Shown: positions 12,311 through 27,200, counted from the stretch's first letter. The stretch is DNA of 64,000 nucleotides from Auanema rhodensis (GCA_964057225.1 OZ059899.1:15632501-15696500); one strand, 5' to 3'. The notes: generated from the sequence alone by a model not told the origin. A program made the numbers and translations.

Positions 12311-12786
12311 TCATAGGCACAAAGCGTTCAGATGAAAGATGGACCAATTGAAAGGTTGAATTGTCAATTTCAACATAAAATATTTGACCAAATATGGGTT
12401 GTCATGATGGAAGTAGTAGTAAGCCTTCGATGTGTGTGGCGATGAAGGAGGAAGGAAGGGGTATGGTCTATTCTGCTGCTGAGCGGCAGACGTGACAACT
12501 TTGTATGATGAGACATTGATGAACTTATGTGTCAGTTAGCTACCTGTCCTCTTTTTATGTTTAAATAGTTAAAGAAGATTTTTTTGGGAAAATTATAAAA
12601 AAAAGGTTGGAAAGAGATGAAGGGAACGTAAGAAAGAAGCGGCTTGTTGAAAAACTTGGCACGGTTACCGGCTTTGCGAGCTTGGTCTTCATTCCTAGAG
12701 AGACATGTAGCTGATGCAGATGCCACAAGAAAGGCTACATACACCAAGTAATAGGGCATTCGGATTGCTTTCTCATCCATTTTCAT
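12311..12786 (-). CDS. candidate small secreted protein (signal-peptide exon, possible second exon)
   Basis: A - strand frame opens at ATG 12786 (alternative ATGs at 12780 and 12759). It encodes a good signal peptide, MPYYLVYVAFLVASASA, with small residues at -3 and -1, followed by TCLSRNEDQARKAGNRAKFF. Read without splicing it stops at 12532. A donor GCCG/GTAACC at 12669/12668 could instead join a downstream frame from about 12498 to a TGA at 12311. That frame contains QQQNRPYPFLPPSSPH and KAYYYF, and the phase fits, but the acceptor (ACAAAG) is weak. Local GC is higher than the surroundings. I do not recognise the protein. The basic spacing could suit a peptide precursor, but that is speculation. 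Confidence 0.3.
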
Positions 12787-15576
12787 ACGCTTTTTTGATG
12801 TAAATAGGTATTTGACGTCGATAGGTCGTCATCCAAAAATCAGTTGAAGCGAGAGGATGATAGAGATAGATAGAGAGGGAGAGATACAAAGATAGAGAGA
12901 AACAGGGGCAGAATAAGAAAGAATATAGAGGAAATAGAATAAGGAAGAAACTAGTTTGTAGAGTTACATGGAATTTGAAATAGTAACAGATGAGTAGCAT
13001 GAAGTTGATCAAAGCACGTGTCCTGACATGTCATTCATGCACGGAGCTTTGAAGCATCACGTTATACTGTAAGAAGACACATTGTAAATATGGACTTGTA
13101 GCCTATCAAATAATTTTGAATTTAAAACTTCAACTTTGAAGATCATATTGTAAATTTATAAATTCACATGATACTAGTAGCTACTAATGACGAGGAAAGT
13201 CATAAAAAGAAACAAAAAAACAGAAAACCATGTAGTATACGTTATTGAATATGAGTGATGAGTGACTATAGAGGCTACATGGAAGTTCAAACTCAGATAT
13301 AGAGATAATAAGAGTTGAGAGGGTGTAGAGAAAGAGAGAAATGGCATAGAGAGATGAGTAGAGGCAGAAGAAGATGCTGGTTGTTCATGCTGGTTAAGCG
13401 CAACAAAAAAATGGCGAAGTACAGTCAGACTTGTGTGCTGCGTTTTTGTGCTTGTATGACGAATCATTACTGGGAGCTGAAACAAGATAGAGTAGAGAGG
13501 GAGAGAGAGGCGAGTTCACGCAAGGAGATGTAGGGAGGAAGAGAGAGAGAGAGAACGAAGTGTTATAACTATAAAGTAAGAGAGATAAAGAGAATGATAG
13601 AAACAGCATTGTCTGAAGCGAAGCATGACAAAAGCTGGAGAGCTGAGTAATCGGGTAGCCATCGTCGTCCTCTTGGGTCTAAACCATACTTCCTTGTTTA
13701 ACTACCAAACTGTATCTCCTTCTCTCTCCTTGTCTCTCTTTTTTTCCCTCGTATCTCTTGATGCCTTACTTGTTTCATGTTCAGTTCTCTACTTCTCTCG
13801 CAATTCTCTCAAACCTTAGTCCAATCCTCTCAATCCTTCCAATCCTGAACGGATCTTTCTGTTTCATTGTCTATTCCTCTCTGATATTTCTTCATTCTCT
13901 AATCTTCATTTGTACTTCCAGCATTCAATCATACAAAACAGGCCAAAGCAGAAGAGCAGATACAGACCCAGAAAGTTCGTATTACTTGCTTTCAACCATT
14001 TGTAGATGAGAATATATCTATCTTTCTCTCTCTCTTTCTCTTTTCTCTTTCTGCTTGCCAATCAGACCAGCATCTTGTTCTTCTACAGATAGTGCTACGG
14101 AGCGAAATAACTTCGTCAACCTATAGGCGGGGTTGGTTAAAGATGAGAGTGGTAGAAGAAAAGGGGAGAGGTCATGCTTCAACCATGCTTGTGAACATAA
14201 AACTTTTTTAATTCTTCAGCATTTGCTGCCGTTTTCCAGCTACTTGTATGTCATCTTGCAACTTTACGTGTCCTCCACCATCGTCTTCTCGTTGTGCCCA
14301 TCGTTCCGTTGTCTTCGTCTCATCATCACGACGTAGAAACTACGGTTTTGCAAATTGTGATCGGTAATAAAGGGCAAGGACATTGAAAGGAAAAGACGGA
14401 CAACTGAAAGAGGGATGGAATATGGCATTACGTGCCCGTACGGGCAAGTAAGCGAACCGTCATCGACAAGCCAGTGGCGCTCACGATAATGCTGTCGTCT
14501 TGTCTCGACAGCATCATCTTCGATTTTCTACATAAAAGTCTAAAATGAAAAGTGAAGCTCTTTAGAGAGTATACAGAGAATAAGAAGCTTGTATATAGAG
14601 AGAATTAAGGATGAGGAAGTTGATGTGGACATGAGGGACTGATGCCCTATTACAGAAAATTGTAGAAATGAGTGTTAATCTTGAAAGCATAAGAGAAGAA
14701 GATATATACAGCAAAAGCTTTGAAATAGCTAAATGTGATGAAGTGGAAACAAAGCAAACAAGATATGATTGAAATGTGAGCAGGTAAGGGACAAATGAGG
14801 GGGTGGAGTTATAGCAAAGAGTACGGGAGAATTAAAGCCAATGATAGACGAATATAAACTAGAGATGCTTGAAAGAGAGAAACAGGAACAGGAAGAGTGG
14901 GACAGAGCGAAAAAGATACAGTAAAGCAATAGGTAGCTCCTCTAGGTTATAGTTGTAGCATCAGCATCAATTGCAACATGCAACTTAACAAGTCGGCCAC
15001 AGGTTAATCGATCGAGGGCCGTATTACTCTGATGGAAAACAAGCATTATGTCATTACAACCCGAAATTGGTTCGCACAAAAATACAATTTTTACAATCTT
15101 TCTCAACTTTCTCTCTCTCTCTCTCTTTCTCTCTCTCCCTCTTTCTATTCTACTCTCTTATACTGTTACACGATCTTTTTCTCTTCAAATTTAGTAGAAT
15201 GTTGTGATGATATTCGAATTGTTGCCAGATAGAGGGCTGGTCCATGCTGTTATAAGCCTGCTGACAGTAGCTATTGCTCACAGCTTTATGCTGTTATTGA
15301 TACTGTGATGATGGAAAGGTATGGTAGATGAAGAGAAAAGGGAAGTGGAGGGTGGCTGGATGATGATGCACGAGTGGAGGGTGCGAAGCGGCTTAGTGTG
15401 TTTCATGTACCTGTTACTCGTCATTTTCCAGCTGAAAAGGTAAATTGTTTGAGAGCGCCAGCCAACATCGATGATGATGGTGATGTTGATGATGAAACAA
15501 GCCCGAAATGGCACAACAGTAGACACCACAGTTGCAGCAAAAAGTAGGAGGAAAAGTAAAAGCGAGGTTGAATGAA

Positions 15577-15652
<76 letters not shown>

Positions 15653-16768
15653 GTGGTGGGAAACAGCCTGTTAAATCGGCCAATTTGCAATAAACTGTAT
15701 GAAACGCTTAATCGTCAGAGTGAGTGAAGCCAACCCCAAAGCACATACAACATCAGAGACATTCATGACAGTCGTAAGCCTTTGAACGACTTTCCGTAAA
15801 GTCGAGAATAGCGACGAGAGGAATAGTTTGTGGACGAATAGGGGTCGACTGGGGACTAAGGTGTGTAGGAGGACAAGGTCGGCAAAAAGCTGAGAGCTGT
15901 ACGACAGTAGTTGAGTAGGAAGAAGGAAAAGAAAGATTATGTAAGCATTGCAATGTATTTACAGTCCCTCTATAATTGAATGAATTTTAAAAGTTTTGAA
16001 TTTGAATCAAGTTGTGTTACAACCAGAAGCTTGAGATCATTGAAGATTCGGTACATGTACACTGCGATGTGTTTGTGGTAGAGAAAGGGAGAGAAAGAGA
16101 GAGTAAAAGAGAGGAAGAGAGAGAAAGAGAGAGATAAATAGAAATTTAGGTTTCAGAACTAACAATAGAGAAATTGATAAATTGACCAAAAAATGTTGAA
16201 ATATCTGTTAGGAAATAAAGAAAATACTCCAATGGTTTGATAGATAACCAGCTGGCATCTGCTTGCTTCATCAAGCTGTCCGTACACGATCCGGCTAAAT
16301 GAGTGACCGACGGATGAGGACACGGATGCATTCCTTCAGTCTACACGCGACAGCCGTTGATCACGTTAACTGCTTCAGGGCCATTTCAGCAGTGGTTTGT
16401 GCTGTTGACGGATAGATAGAAATTGAAAATACCGGCCAATAGCTGAGCTGTGTTGGAGAATTCATGAAGATGAGAAGGACAATATGTAGCTTGATGGGGC
16501 TACCGAAGGCCAACCGTATGACTTTTAGACTATAAAAGTGCAGCATCAGCTCCAGATGAAGGCTAACGATATGATGTCAAAGTGAAAGTTAGCTTCATCA
16601 TAAATATGGCCATTAACAGTATCATCGCTGTTGCTGCCATTAATTTGTTGTTCGTCTCATTGACAGTCTTCTGAAAGCCAATACAACAGACATCCTTCAA
16701 CGAGTAAACAGACGACAGAAGTTGTCAACATTCTGCATGATCCATCTTGACGACAACTTCCTCTGCGT
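12787..16768. other. non-coding, microsatellite-rich region
   Basis: No gene is recognised. Interrupted GA and CT tracts alternate (GA at 13310-13360 and 13495-13555; CT at 13715-13745 and 14025-14055; CT at 15110-15143; GA at 15580-15645). A GC-richer patch at 16230-16800 contains scattered short frames only. Confidence 0.55.
15580..15645. repeat. (GA)33 microsatellite
   Basis: This is a perfect GA dinucleotide run of 66 nt. On the - strand it reads as Leu-Ser or Ser-Leu repeats and makes a false 89-residue open frame. Confidence 0.98.
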
Positions 16769-16828
16769 ATGTCCTATGCCCTCTACTATGAACATCAATT
16801 TCACAATCATAACACTGGTCCATCGAGC
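16769..16828 (+). CDS. possible first coding exon of an unidentified + strand gene
   Basis: An ATG opens a 20-codon frame (MSYALYYEHQFHNHNTGPSS) that runs straight into a textbook donor, AGC/GTAAGTC, in phase 0. A Tyr/His/Asn-rich N-terminus of this kind is common in transcription factors. No acceptor-flanked second exon could be found in the following sequence, so this may be chance. Confidence 0.18.
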
Positions 16829-17174
16829 GTAAGTCGTACTTGATTACTGTGTTGACATGGATGCTGTTTATCAGTTAGTAATGAACTAGACGTAGCATTA
16901 CTATTATCATCTGCTACTATAAAGCGAGCATCAGAATTTGGAGCTCAATGATCTGCAGAAGGACATATGGCATAGAACATTCATGCGCTATAATTTGATT
17001 CAATAGGTACATGAAAGACAAAAAAGGAGAGGAGAAAAAAATGAGAGAATGACGTTGAAAACCGAAAGAGGTTGATAGAAGTGGAAACGAAACACGGAGA
17101 AAAAGGATCGCAAAAGTTATTGCGGAAGAGCGAAACAAGAGGTATTGTAGCTTGATGATGTACCATGGCTACTA

Positions 17175-17212
<38 letters not shown>

Positions 17213-18562
17213 CTCCCTCTCTCTTTCTCTCTCTTTCTCAATATTCACCTTTTCTTTTCTCGACAATAATAATAACAATGGATGGATGGGTTGTAAGCGT
17301 CTTGCTTTTTCGTGCTGATGACGACGACGAGATGGAAAACTATTCGCTGGATTCCTTCATGACGACCCAGGGGTGTAGCAGAGGTGATCGAGGAGACGGG
17401 GGAGTGCCTGCTGCTACCAACTGATGAACGACGATCCATACAAACCATAGACATTAGAAAGACATACATATATATGCTGACTGTGTCTTCAGACAGCTGC
17501 TAACCATGTAGTCAGGCGGACTGTGCTGACAAGGCTTCCTGACTATTACTGTATATAGCTTTCTCTGTCTATATTTCTCTTTTCTTAAAATAAGAGAGAG
17601 AGGGGGGAAGGAAGGAAGGGAGAGAGAGAGAGAGAGAAACAAATGAATTAGAACATCATCGATTTGACCGACCACGAGCGCTTTTATCGTCGTTCCTTGT
17701 TGGTGAAGTGAATCAGGAGACTTCTGAGCAGCGCTTAAAAACAGAAAAGCAACTTCAAAATCAAAACTTCAAGAAAATGATAAAGGAATTATCAAATTTT
17801 AAAATGATAATATAAGACTTAAAGCTGAATGATGACGGAAATCAGTTGAGTTCGATACCGTCGTATCACCGACGGTTTCGCTATTGATTGTTTTCCGGTA
17901 CTTTACCATATACAGTAGTTCAAAATAGAATAGACGGATGTGAAAGTGAATAACGACCTGTACGTGTTGACAACAAAGCTGCCAGGCTGTTGTTGAATAT
18001 GTTGAAACCTTTGGTTGATGTCCCTTTACTCTTATTCCTTTCTCTCACTTACTCTTCCTCTCTCCCATTCTCTCGCTCTTTCTCTCTCTTCTCTTCTACT
18101 TAACATAGTATGCTTGTGCCAATACAGCTCTTGTTATTCGGTATATGTACATGAATTCATGTCAGATTGAACGACTATTGTAGTCTTTTTGAAGCTAAGC
18201 GCTTCGGCAACCTCCATAACGGTTGGGTCGTTTGACTCTGACTCGATTGACATCAGCATCATTCAATCTTTTCATCCTTACCCTCTCGTCTCGTCCTTAT
18301 TCTCTTCCTCTTTCTCTATCTCTCTGTCTCTCTCTGTCTCTCTCTTTATCTTTCCTCACTCAAAACATGGTAAAACAACGAAGACGACGACGGCGGCGAT
18401 GCCGCCATCTTGTCGCTTCAACCATCATAAGAAGACGAGGACGTTCTACTGCTTGTGGCGACATCTCATATCTCAGTATTACCTTCACATCCTGTATGAT
18501 TGTTCTCTCATGGTTGCTTATACTTACATATGTATATAGCCATCTCTAAGAGATAAGGAACG

Positions 18563-18595
<33 letters not shown>

Positions 18596-19602
18596 AGAGA
18601 CAAAGCATGTAACAGAAGCAGTTTATGGTGTTGTGCACATGAAGGCAACACAGACTAGGCGGTTTTTCCGGCACACCAATTCCGGAATTCGCATTACGTC
18701 AGTAGATGGTAAATTCGGAAAACATGAAAAGATGATGTCGGATATGATGACGATGTATATTTGAAATACAGGCTGTACACCTTTAGCGGCCTTCATTTGT
18801 ACTTTTACCCGAAAACTGCCATGTTATACCTTAACACAGGGACAACCATCACCTCATACTCCGTATGCATTAAGTAGACTATTTATAGAAGGAATGCTCT
18901 TCCTTCTTTTTTTTTCTTTTTCTCCTCATCATCTTTGTTCATTTTTCCACATCAAATATGAAGGGAAATCGGAAAATTTTCCCTTTTAAGTACTTTTATA
19001 ATCTAGCTTATTCTTCGTTTACTTATATACATATATGGTGAACAGTCCGAAGTTCATTGGTGTTAGACAGTTATAAAATTGAAGAGGATTAGAGAAAAAC
19101 AGCGAAAATCTAAAAAATCTGAACATGAAAGATGAGAGAGAATAGAGAATCAACACAACACAATGTCATAGCTCGAGCTCTTTGTCCGCGAAAATGAAGC
19201 AGCTGTAGCTACCGTATACCAGGTTTATTGGTATGCAGTGAGAAGGGGGGGGGGAGAGTAAGGGTGACTAGAGGTTAGTAAGAGGGCTTGGCAGTTTAGA
19301 GCTAAAGAAGAAGAATTAACAAGAGATATCGGATGTAGAATAACATGAGGGACTAACAAAAATTGAATTGAAAATTGGCTTTGAACTAATTTTGATTAAA
19401 GGTATCTGACCTTTTGACCCGATTAAACTTGAAATTGAAATAATAGATATGATATTATGCAAGATTTTTGTAAAGTTTGAAGCTTGTTAACAGCTACCTT
19501 CCTGAATGTATTCTTAATATTTTCATTTTTTTCCTCTTCACCTCATGTTTGTCTCCTTTTAAATTTGAAATTGCTCAAAGCCGGTTCCCATCTCCCTCTC
19601 TG

Positions 19603-19648
<46 letters not shown>

Positions 19649-21322
19649 ACCCTTAAATTTTCTTCCTTTTGAAACATGGCAGATATTTCCTGTTACTTTC
19701 TTATTACTTTCCATCGACATATTGTTCTCCATATTCTCGTAATGTCTTCTCTGCCTATCTCTGTCTGATGGCACTGCTGTCTCTGTACGTCCTTGTTGTT
19801 TCGGACGAGAAATGTATGACCATCATTAGTCAGTTTGAAGAACCTTGTTCTTGTATGTTTCATCAAACAGTTTATATTAGTTGATATGTAAGGATGAGCT
19901 GATTCCAAAAAATGTTTCAAAACATAAAATGAAAAGTTCTAATTAATAAAGAGATTTTTTCTTGTCGTTGTTTCTTCCTTTTTTAGTTATTTTCCGCTCT
20001 TTTCTTTCTCTTTTTCTCCCTCTCACTCTCCCTCGTTCTCCTACAGGCTTACTCATAACTCTTTCAGCTTCTTTTTCCTTTTTTTTCTCTCAAGTTTGTT
20101 TCCATTGTGAAGAAGTACGGAAGAGGACATACCTGACCACTTGAATGATCAACTCAAGAGCTTGGGACCAACTTTGAAAAAGTTGAAATACCGGGAAGTT
20201 TGTAGAAAACAATTGAAAAAACTAAAAGCCAGTAAAGGAGTAACTAAGAGTTGAGAGAAAACGATGCAAGAGTTTGAAAGAGACCAAGAGCGTGCGCTCG
20301 AACAAGCTTGCTGTTGCCCACCACTACCGTAACCCCGAGAGTAAGTTGAGGAGAAAGAGAGAGAGATGAATGGAGGGAAGAGAGATAGATAGTAAAAGTT
20401 GATTTGTAGTAAGGACGTGGGTACACACGTATGTATGTGCATCTACAGGAACGCTTGATTCCAGGTCGAGAAGAGGTGAAGAGTGGAAGAAGAAGAGAGT
20501 GATGGTTGGTTAGAGAAGTAGACAGATTGGCAGTTAGATACAAATATAGAATGAGGTTTACAACTAGAATACAAGAGAGTATCAGACAAGAAAGGTAGAT
20601 GAAAGATGAAGAGAAAAGAAGAGAAAGAAGGAGAGAGAGAGAGAATGAGCGAATGAGAAGACAACTAACTGGAATCTGCTTTGTGTTGTAGCATGATGAT
20701 GATGATGATGATGTTCATAGATGGATGGCATAGGGACCAACCGCTTAGAAAGAACGGAAAAAAAAGATTTTTTTGTTGTTTTTTAGTCGAAAAAAAAGAA
20801 AAAAACACTTTGTAGTTTGAATGTTTATATGTTTTAGCCAACAGTATAGATTCATAGTTGTTGATGAAATCGAAAAATGGCAGAGATCTAAAAGAAATAT
20901 TTTCAGGTTTTTGTTGTTTTTAATTCGGCTATCATACTTCTCTTGTTAGGTTGAAATCCATATTTCAATTCTTTAGGTTACGATAGATATGTAATTGATC
21001 ATCAAAGCTATATCCATATAAGCTGACTGGTTTGAATAGTTAGGTAACACGAAAAGAGAGAAGTAGAGGAGAGAGAAAGAGAAAGAGATTAGAGGGAAGT
21101 AAGATGATTCTTTGTATAGAGAGGGAAAATGATTGTAAAGGGACTGCAGATGAAATGAAAAACGAGAGATGAAACATGGATGGAACTGTGTGTTGATGAT
21201 GACAACACATGATGCCTCAGAAATGGACTAGCTTTTACGCATTAGTCATGGAGAGGATTAGAGCTTGAAACAACAAGTATGACTATCTACCAAATCCCAG
21301 AGAATAAAAAAAGCGGATTATT

Positions 21323-21324
<2 letters not shown>
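16829..21324. other. non-coding, CT/GA microsatellite region
   Basis: This stretch contains CT at 17178-17208, GA at 18562-18588, CT at 19609-19645, GAT triplets at 20694-20712 and a G run at 19246-19255. Several short frames give hydrophobic Ser/Leu-rich peptides, but none has a family signature or paired splice sites. Confidence 0.55.
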
Positions 21325-21366
<42 letters not shown>

Positions 21367-21375
21367 TCTCTCTCT
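21325..21375. repeat. CT microsatellite
   Basis: A CT dinucleotide run with one CCC interruption. A separate pure GA run follows at 21557-21587. Confidence 0.95.
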
Positions 21376-21553
21376 TCTCCGATCTCGGCGCTTAATTGAT
21401 ACGCTTTTTTCTAAGTTCAAACGGTATATGAAGTAGGAACATTTATAGTAGAAACATAGTGCATTATATTAACAAGTAATTAAAATGAAAAAAGCAATAC
21501 AAGAGTAAATGGAATATGAGAGAGAGAGAAAGAGAGGGAGATAGAGAGGGGGG

Positions 21554-21591
<38 letters not shown>

Positions 21592-24215
21592 GCACGGGAG
21601 GTAATAGCAAAATCAGAACCGTATAATCGTTCCCATTCAAATGCCTATTATCGAACTAACTGGCTTTTGGTACACCGACAACATTTACTCACATATCGTT
21701 ACTATCTCATAAAGCTTTGGTCGAGAATTGGATAGTAGAAACGTATACAAAGCTGGATGATGAGGGAATGAACGGGGCTTGTTGTTGTGTCATCAAAATT
21801 ACTTTTTTCTGATTTTCATTGGAAAAAAGTTTCATTTTTTAGTGAAAAAGCTTACAAAGGCATTGTTGTGCGTGTATCGTCAACCTTGTATTTAGCTGTA
21901 ACAATAGGTCCATGCTGTATCAACATGTGGCAAGCTTCTTGCAATAGTGCTGAAGGTCATTAGCCTGTACGTGGCGAAACAACAGAAGAATTGAAGAGAG
22001 TACAAAAGGGTGAGGAAGGAAGCAAGAAGCAAAAAGGGGGAAGGAGAGTGAAGGAGGGATGTTACTGAAAAGTTGATGGCAAAGAGGGATTGAAAAGAAA
22101 TAAATGATTGCAAATACCTAGACAATAAGAGATTGAGGAAGGGATGAACGCTGAAGAAACGATTTTCACGAGGTCACGTAAAATGGAGAAGCAATCTGCC
22201 ATATGAAGAACTAGTTGACAAACAATTGAAGGATGTAGTGACGATATAGAATAAGCTTTTGCCCATTTTATAACTTTGAATTCAAATTCACTGATTTAGC
22301 TTACACATCGTGAATTTTGGTTGGAATTTCACTATCATGGAATCTAGGGCACAACTAATGGTTGCAAGCTATCAGCGTTCCAAATGTCATTCAACGACAA
22401 ATGTTGTATCTGATTTAACTGACACAGTATCATCATCGTTGTCCTTCTAATTGGTTTGGGCCATTTTCAAGATATTTCGGACATTTGCCATGGTGTGTAT
22501 TGGGTAAAAGGCTTTAAGTTTCAACCGCAAATCATTCAATTTTTTTAAATTTCTTGGAGAATTCTGTAGAATAGTGCAAGATCTCATCGTCATTGTTAGT
22601 TTCTTGTTTTTATTTTATTTTCATAACTATGATACAATAGAAATTTCAATTGGTTATAACATGTCTTATACTCTATGAAGCCATTTGTTTTCTTGAACAG
22701 AATTCCGGATGATATAGTTGACATCGAAGAAGAATGGAGTAATGATACAGATAAAGTGCATTAGAGCTTCAGATGTGTTGTCACAAAGCTGATGTACGAC
22801 CTCCTATATGTGAATCAGAACATATCTCATTTGAAAAATCAATCAATAGTTGCACTTTAAGCAACAGAGTAGCAGCATTCAGAAGTCAAAAAGCCAGGTT
22901 GTGTGTGTATGTGTGTCCTACTGCGGGGAGGAAAGGGCTTGGACGTCGTTGACATCTCGCCGTCTAGCCGACAGTACTGTGTCTGTCTATCGTTGTCGTC
23001 GTTCATTTTGATGTCATTGGAAAATTTATTTGGCATATGAACTATTGAACACAGTTATCCAAAAGTTCATTGAAATAGTATAGAGTCTGAAGAGAGTATA
23101 GAGAAAAACTAAGAAAATGAAGAAGAATAAGAAGAGGCGAGATGAAGAAGGAAGGAAGAAGGGGGGGGGGGAATATTGAAAGCGCAAAAGAGCGTAGTAG
23201 TTGTTCAGAGTTTTGAAGTAAAGTACTTCTAAGAATTTTCTTAAGAGGTATTATTGAAAGTTTTCATAATTCGATAATCAAATGAAAATAAAAATATTTA
23301 TTGATCTTTATTATACAAAAAAATTTTAAAATTAAGCTGAATTAAAGAATTTAATGAGCCTGAATATTAAACATTGTTTTATAACATGACAATCGTATAA
23401 TTAATCTTAAGCGTTTATAGCGGAAGAGGATTTAGCACATACAAACTTGAAACAGCATGAATCGGTTGTCAGTTGAGGTTGAGCTATAGGTAATGCTGAT
23501 ATAACACATAATCCATATAGTATTTCTGTAATAGGTATATGAGCTATTGGATAGTAAGCTACTCTAGGTGGGATGACTAGTTAGTAGATTCAATACTAGA
23601 CGGTATGTTGATTAATGGTTAGGCGGTAATAATCGGAAAGAAAGCTGGAATTTATAATATATAGTTAGAGAATCTATTTATATTATAATTAACTATACAG
23701 TATAGTCTATGATCATTGTTCAATAGCATTATAAGGTGAATCCTCAAAGGTAAAATTTTATTCTTTTGATAGAGAGAGAGAGAGAGAGTTAGAGAGAGAC
23801 AGACAGGGGGGAGAGAAAGAGAGCAGAAGAAAGGTGTTATGATTAATAGACGGGAGAGAAAGTCCTTTTGTGCTTTTTTGAAATAAAAAGAGAAATGACA
23901 CAAAAGATCTATTAACTATACCTATTAGTAGAAATATATAGATTAAAGGGGGGGACATAGGCAATATAAGAAAGAAAGGAGAGAGAGAGAGAGAGAGAGA
24001 ATAACTATCTATAGTATTAAATATACAGATTGTTATGACTATTTTCAGTCTTTGAAGACTATTTTTCTCTAATTCTTCTAATATCTTCTTATATTTCTCT
24101 TTGTCTGTGTCTCATTTACAGTTTTCTATTCAAAATCCAAAATAACAATGCTCGCTTAAGGAGCAATTACGTTGAAATGATGACTAGGCTTGACGAGAAT
24201 TATGCCACCTTTCTG

Positions 24216-24290
<75 letters not shown>

Positions 24291-27200
24291 TTCTCTTTCT
24301 CATCTTACCTTTTAGGGTATACCTTCAAATTCTATTGTTCTAATATTTCTATATAGGCATGTAAATGGCTCAAATAGTACTGACTGTATGCAAATTGCTT
24401 AGACGTCCTCATGAAATACTCTCCATTCACCGACTCTTTTTCTCTCTTTCTCTCTCTTTTCGCTTTCTCTCTTTACTTTCTGTTATATTCGAAGCTACTC
24501 GATATGCTCCCACATATCGTATAAGGACATGAGCCGATGCATTTGTAGCTATAATGAAGGACACAAGGCATAGAGAGAGTGAGAGAGAGAGAAGGATGGA
24601 AAGAAGACGAAGATGCCGGAAGCTGTTTGTCCATATTAGGTCAAGCAATGTGAGAGATATTGTTGTTATTGTTATGAATAGAATCACAAAAAAGTCATTC
24701 TAACCTCTTATATTCTATTTTTCTCTGTTTATATTACGATAAAGGTCTAGAGAAGCAGAGCTAATATTGCTCTAATGCTATTCCAAACATATACTGTAAT
24801 AGATGGCTGTCTTCATGATTGGGGTTATAGGTTATACAGCTTAGAAGTAGATAGACAGTTGTGTCTACAAACACATGTACATACTGTATGCTAATGCTAC
24901 TTCTAAGCTGCATGTACATGAGCATAAGTTCGTTTACATTCAATTATAAGAGATGAGATACATAGGTACATAGGTTATGACTTGTTTGGTATGTGTCTGT
25001 TTCCATGTTGCTGACACTTGTTGCCTATGTGCTTAACAGACTATTCGATTGAGCTGAAGTTTGTTTGAAGACTCTTGCTCTCTTTCTATTTCTCTCTCTC
25101 TTTCTCTCTCTTGATCTTACTCTTGCTCTTAAAGCTATTCATAAAAGGTGCTTTTTCCCTCGTTTACTTCTATTCAATCAAATTGCTCAATAAACCAATA
25201 TATCAAGCTGACAAGCTTTTACAGGTTTCAATTTCCTTTGTCAAACACGTTCGGCGATTTTCCTTCAGTAATTTGAGCAAATACAAATGTGAAATACTTC
25301 AAGTTCATGATGTTATTACATAACCTGATATCAACTTTAAGTAAAAAAAAACTGCAGTGATTAACCAATGATTCTAAAGCCTTTCATTGAAAATTTCAAT
25401 TTGTGGATTAAAACCTCAATATTTTCATAAACCTAGGTTGTAATGCTTTAATGCTGTTAAATCAGATTATAATATCTGATATTAGCATCAGATGTATTGG
25501 CATATTGTCCTTGATACCTGAAGACAATTCATCGATGTTATGTCATAATCTGCTATTATTCATTAGCATAAAATTATATACGTGAGATGATGACGTCATA
25601 CGTGTTGATTTCATTTTGAATAGATGCGTTTGTAGTTAAACGGTTGTAGCTTGTATTATAAGTTTATATCGATTAGTTATATCTGATATATACATCGATT
25701 TCTTAGATATAGTTAGTTTTCTATTAGCTTATATAGTTCAAGGTTTGGCATAAGAATGACAAGGGAAGAGGCAGGATGATGCTCATATACAATAACCTAG
25801 AATACGGTATGTTTGGAGCATGAAAACGGAAGATGATGAGTTAGATGAATAGCGTGCTGAACTGCTTGACCGATGATGTTCCGGAGCTACTTTTCATTAG
25901 AGAACACTTCTTCCGCTTTCTATTCGTTTTGAATAGAAATATAGAATAAAAGATAATGTTGACGGTAAGTTGAGAGGATACATAGGTAGGAGAGAAAAAG
26001 GGAAGGAAGAGAAGAATAAGATAAAAGAAAAGAAATAGCATGAAGATATGAGAGAGACAGAAAAAAAGAAGAAAGCGATAGATGAGAAGGTGAGATGTAG
26101 CCAGTTGTTAGTTATAGCTAATAGAGGGTGCTATATAGCCAAGTCCTTATAAGGTTATCCTTAACCATATACGGCTTTAGGTGAAGGCCGGTGACCGCGA
26201 AGAGGACACCTTGTAGCCTTTTGCTATTCTCTTCTCTTGTTTTTGGTCTTTATCCGCATGAAAGCATGAGAGTGTGCACATGAATGACAACACACAGTAG
26301 CCAGAAGAAGAAGAGGGTAAGAGATAGGAAGTGAGAGAGAGAAGGGAAGAGAGAGAGAGAGAAGGGCAGAGAGAGAGAAGATATAGAGAGTAAGATATGA
26401 AGGTAGGCGGAAAACGAAGAAGAAAGTGGAAAGAGGAGTGGGTTGGATTTGGTATTATTGAAGATGGATGAATATGAGGGAAAGGCAAAAAATTCTAAAA
26501 AAAAAAGATTTAAAGAATAATTAGAAAGTAAGAGAAACATAGAGAGAGATTGCGAAAGGAAGAGAGAAAGCTTTCCATACTTTGTTCAAACTCATTCGTC
26601 TCAAGGTAAACTCAAAGGAAATGTTGTTTTTAAATTTGAACTTTCGAAATGTAATTGGCTAAGTCATTGAGGTTGAAAACGGATAGATTTGAAGGCGATT
26701 TCAATCGTTCGCATGTTGAAATTGCTTTTCATTTGCAACAACAAAGTGAAATGAAAACTTTTTTTTAAAAATGAAGGTCATAGAGAGTTTTTTCATATGG
26801 AAAATCAATTTTCCCTCTTTGTTTTCACATCTTCTACCATCTTTTATACGTTCATCTCTCTCTCTTTCTCTCTTTCTCTCTCTATACATATAGTCATATC
26901 GCTTCATCTCTCTCTTCTAAAAGTCATAAAAGGAATAGACAAAGAAAGAAAAGTTACAGCTCCAATTTCATTATGATTGTCATTTTGTCCTTCAAACATG
27001 CAGATTTCAGACATTTCATACATAATCAGTACATTAAGCTCTCATTTACATTCAATTCATTTCTATTATTCTTTCATTTTTCATCAAAATTTTAGAATAA
27101 ACGAATGCCATATGTGACAGTTAGCCGTTATCTATGACGTCAGATGACCTCCTTTATTTTAGCTCAAAATCTTTATCAGATAGCCGACGACTATCCTTGT

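Noticed and set aside
15414-15690. Long open frames rich in Leu-Ser or Glu-Arg repeats here and at 35917-36120, 42223-42879, 46009-46281, 50540-50940, 56204-56575 and 57906-58172
   Set aside because: They are direct translations of GA/CT dinucleotide runs, with no splice context or protein signature outside the repeat.
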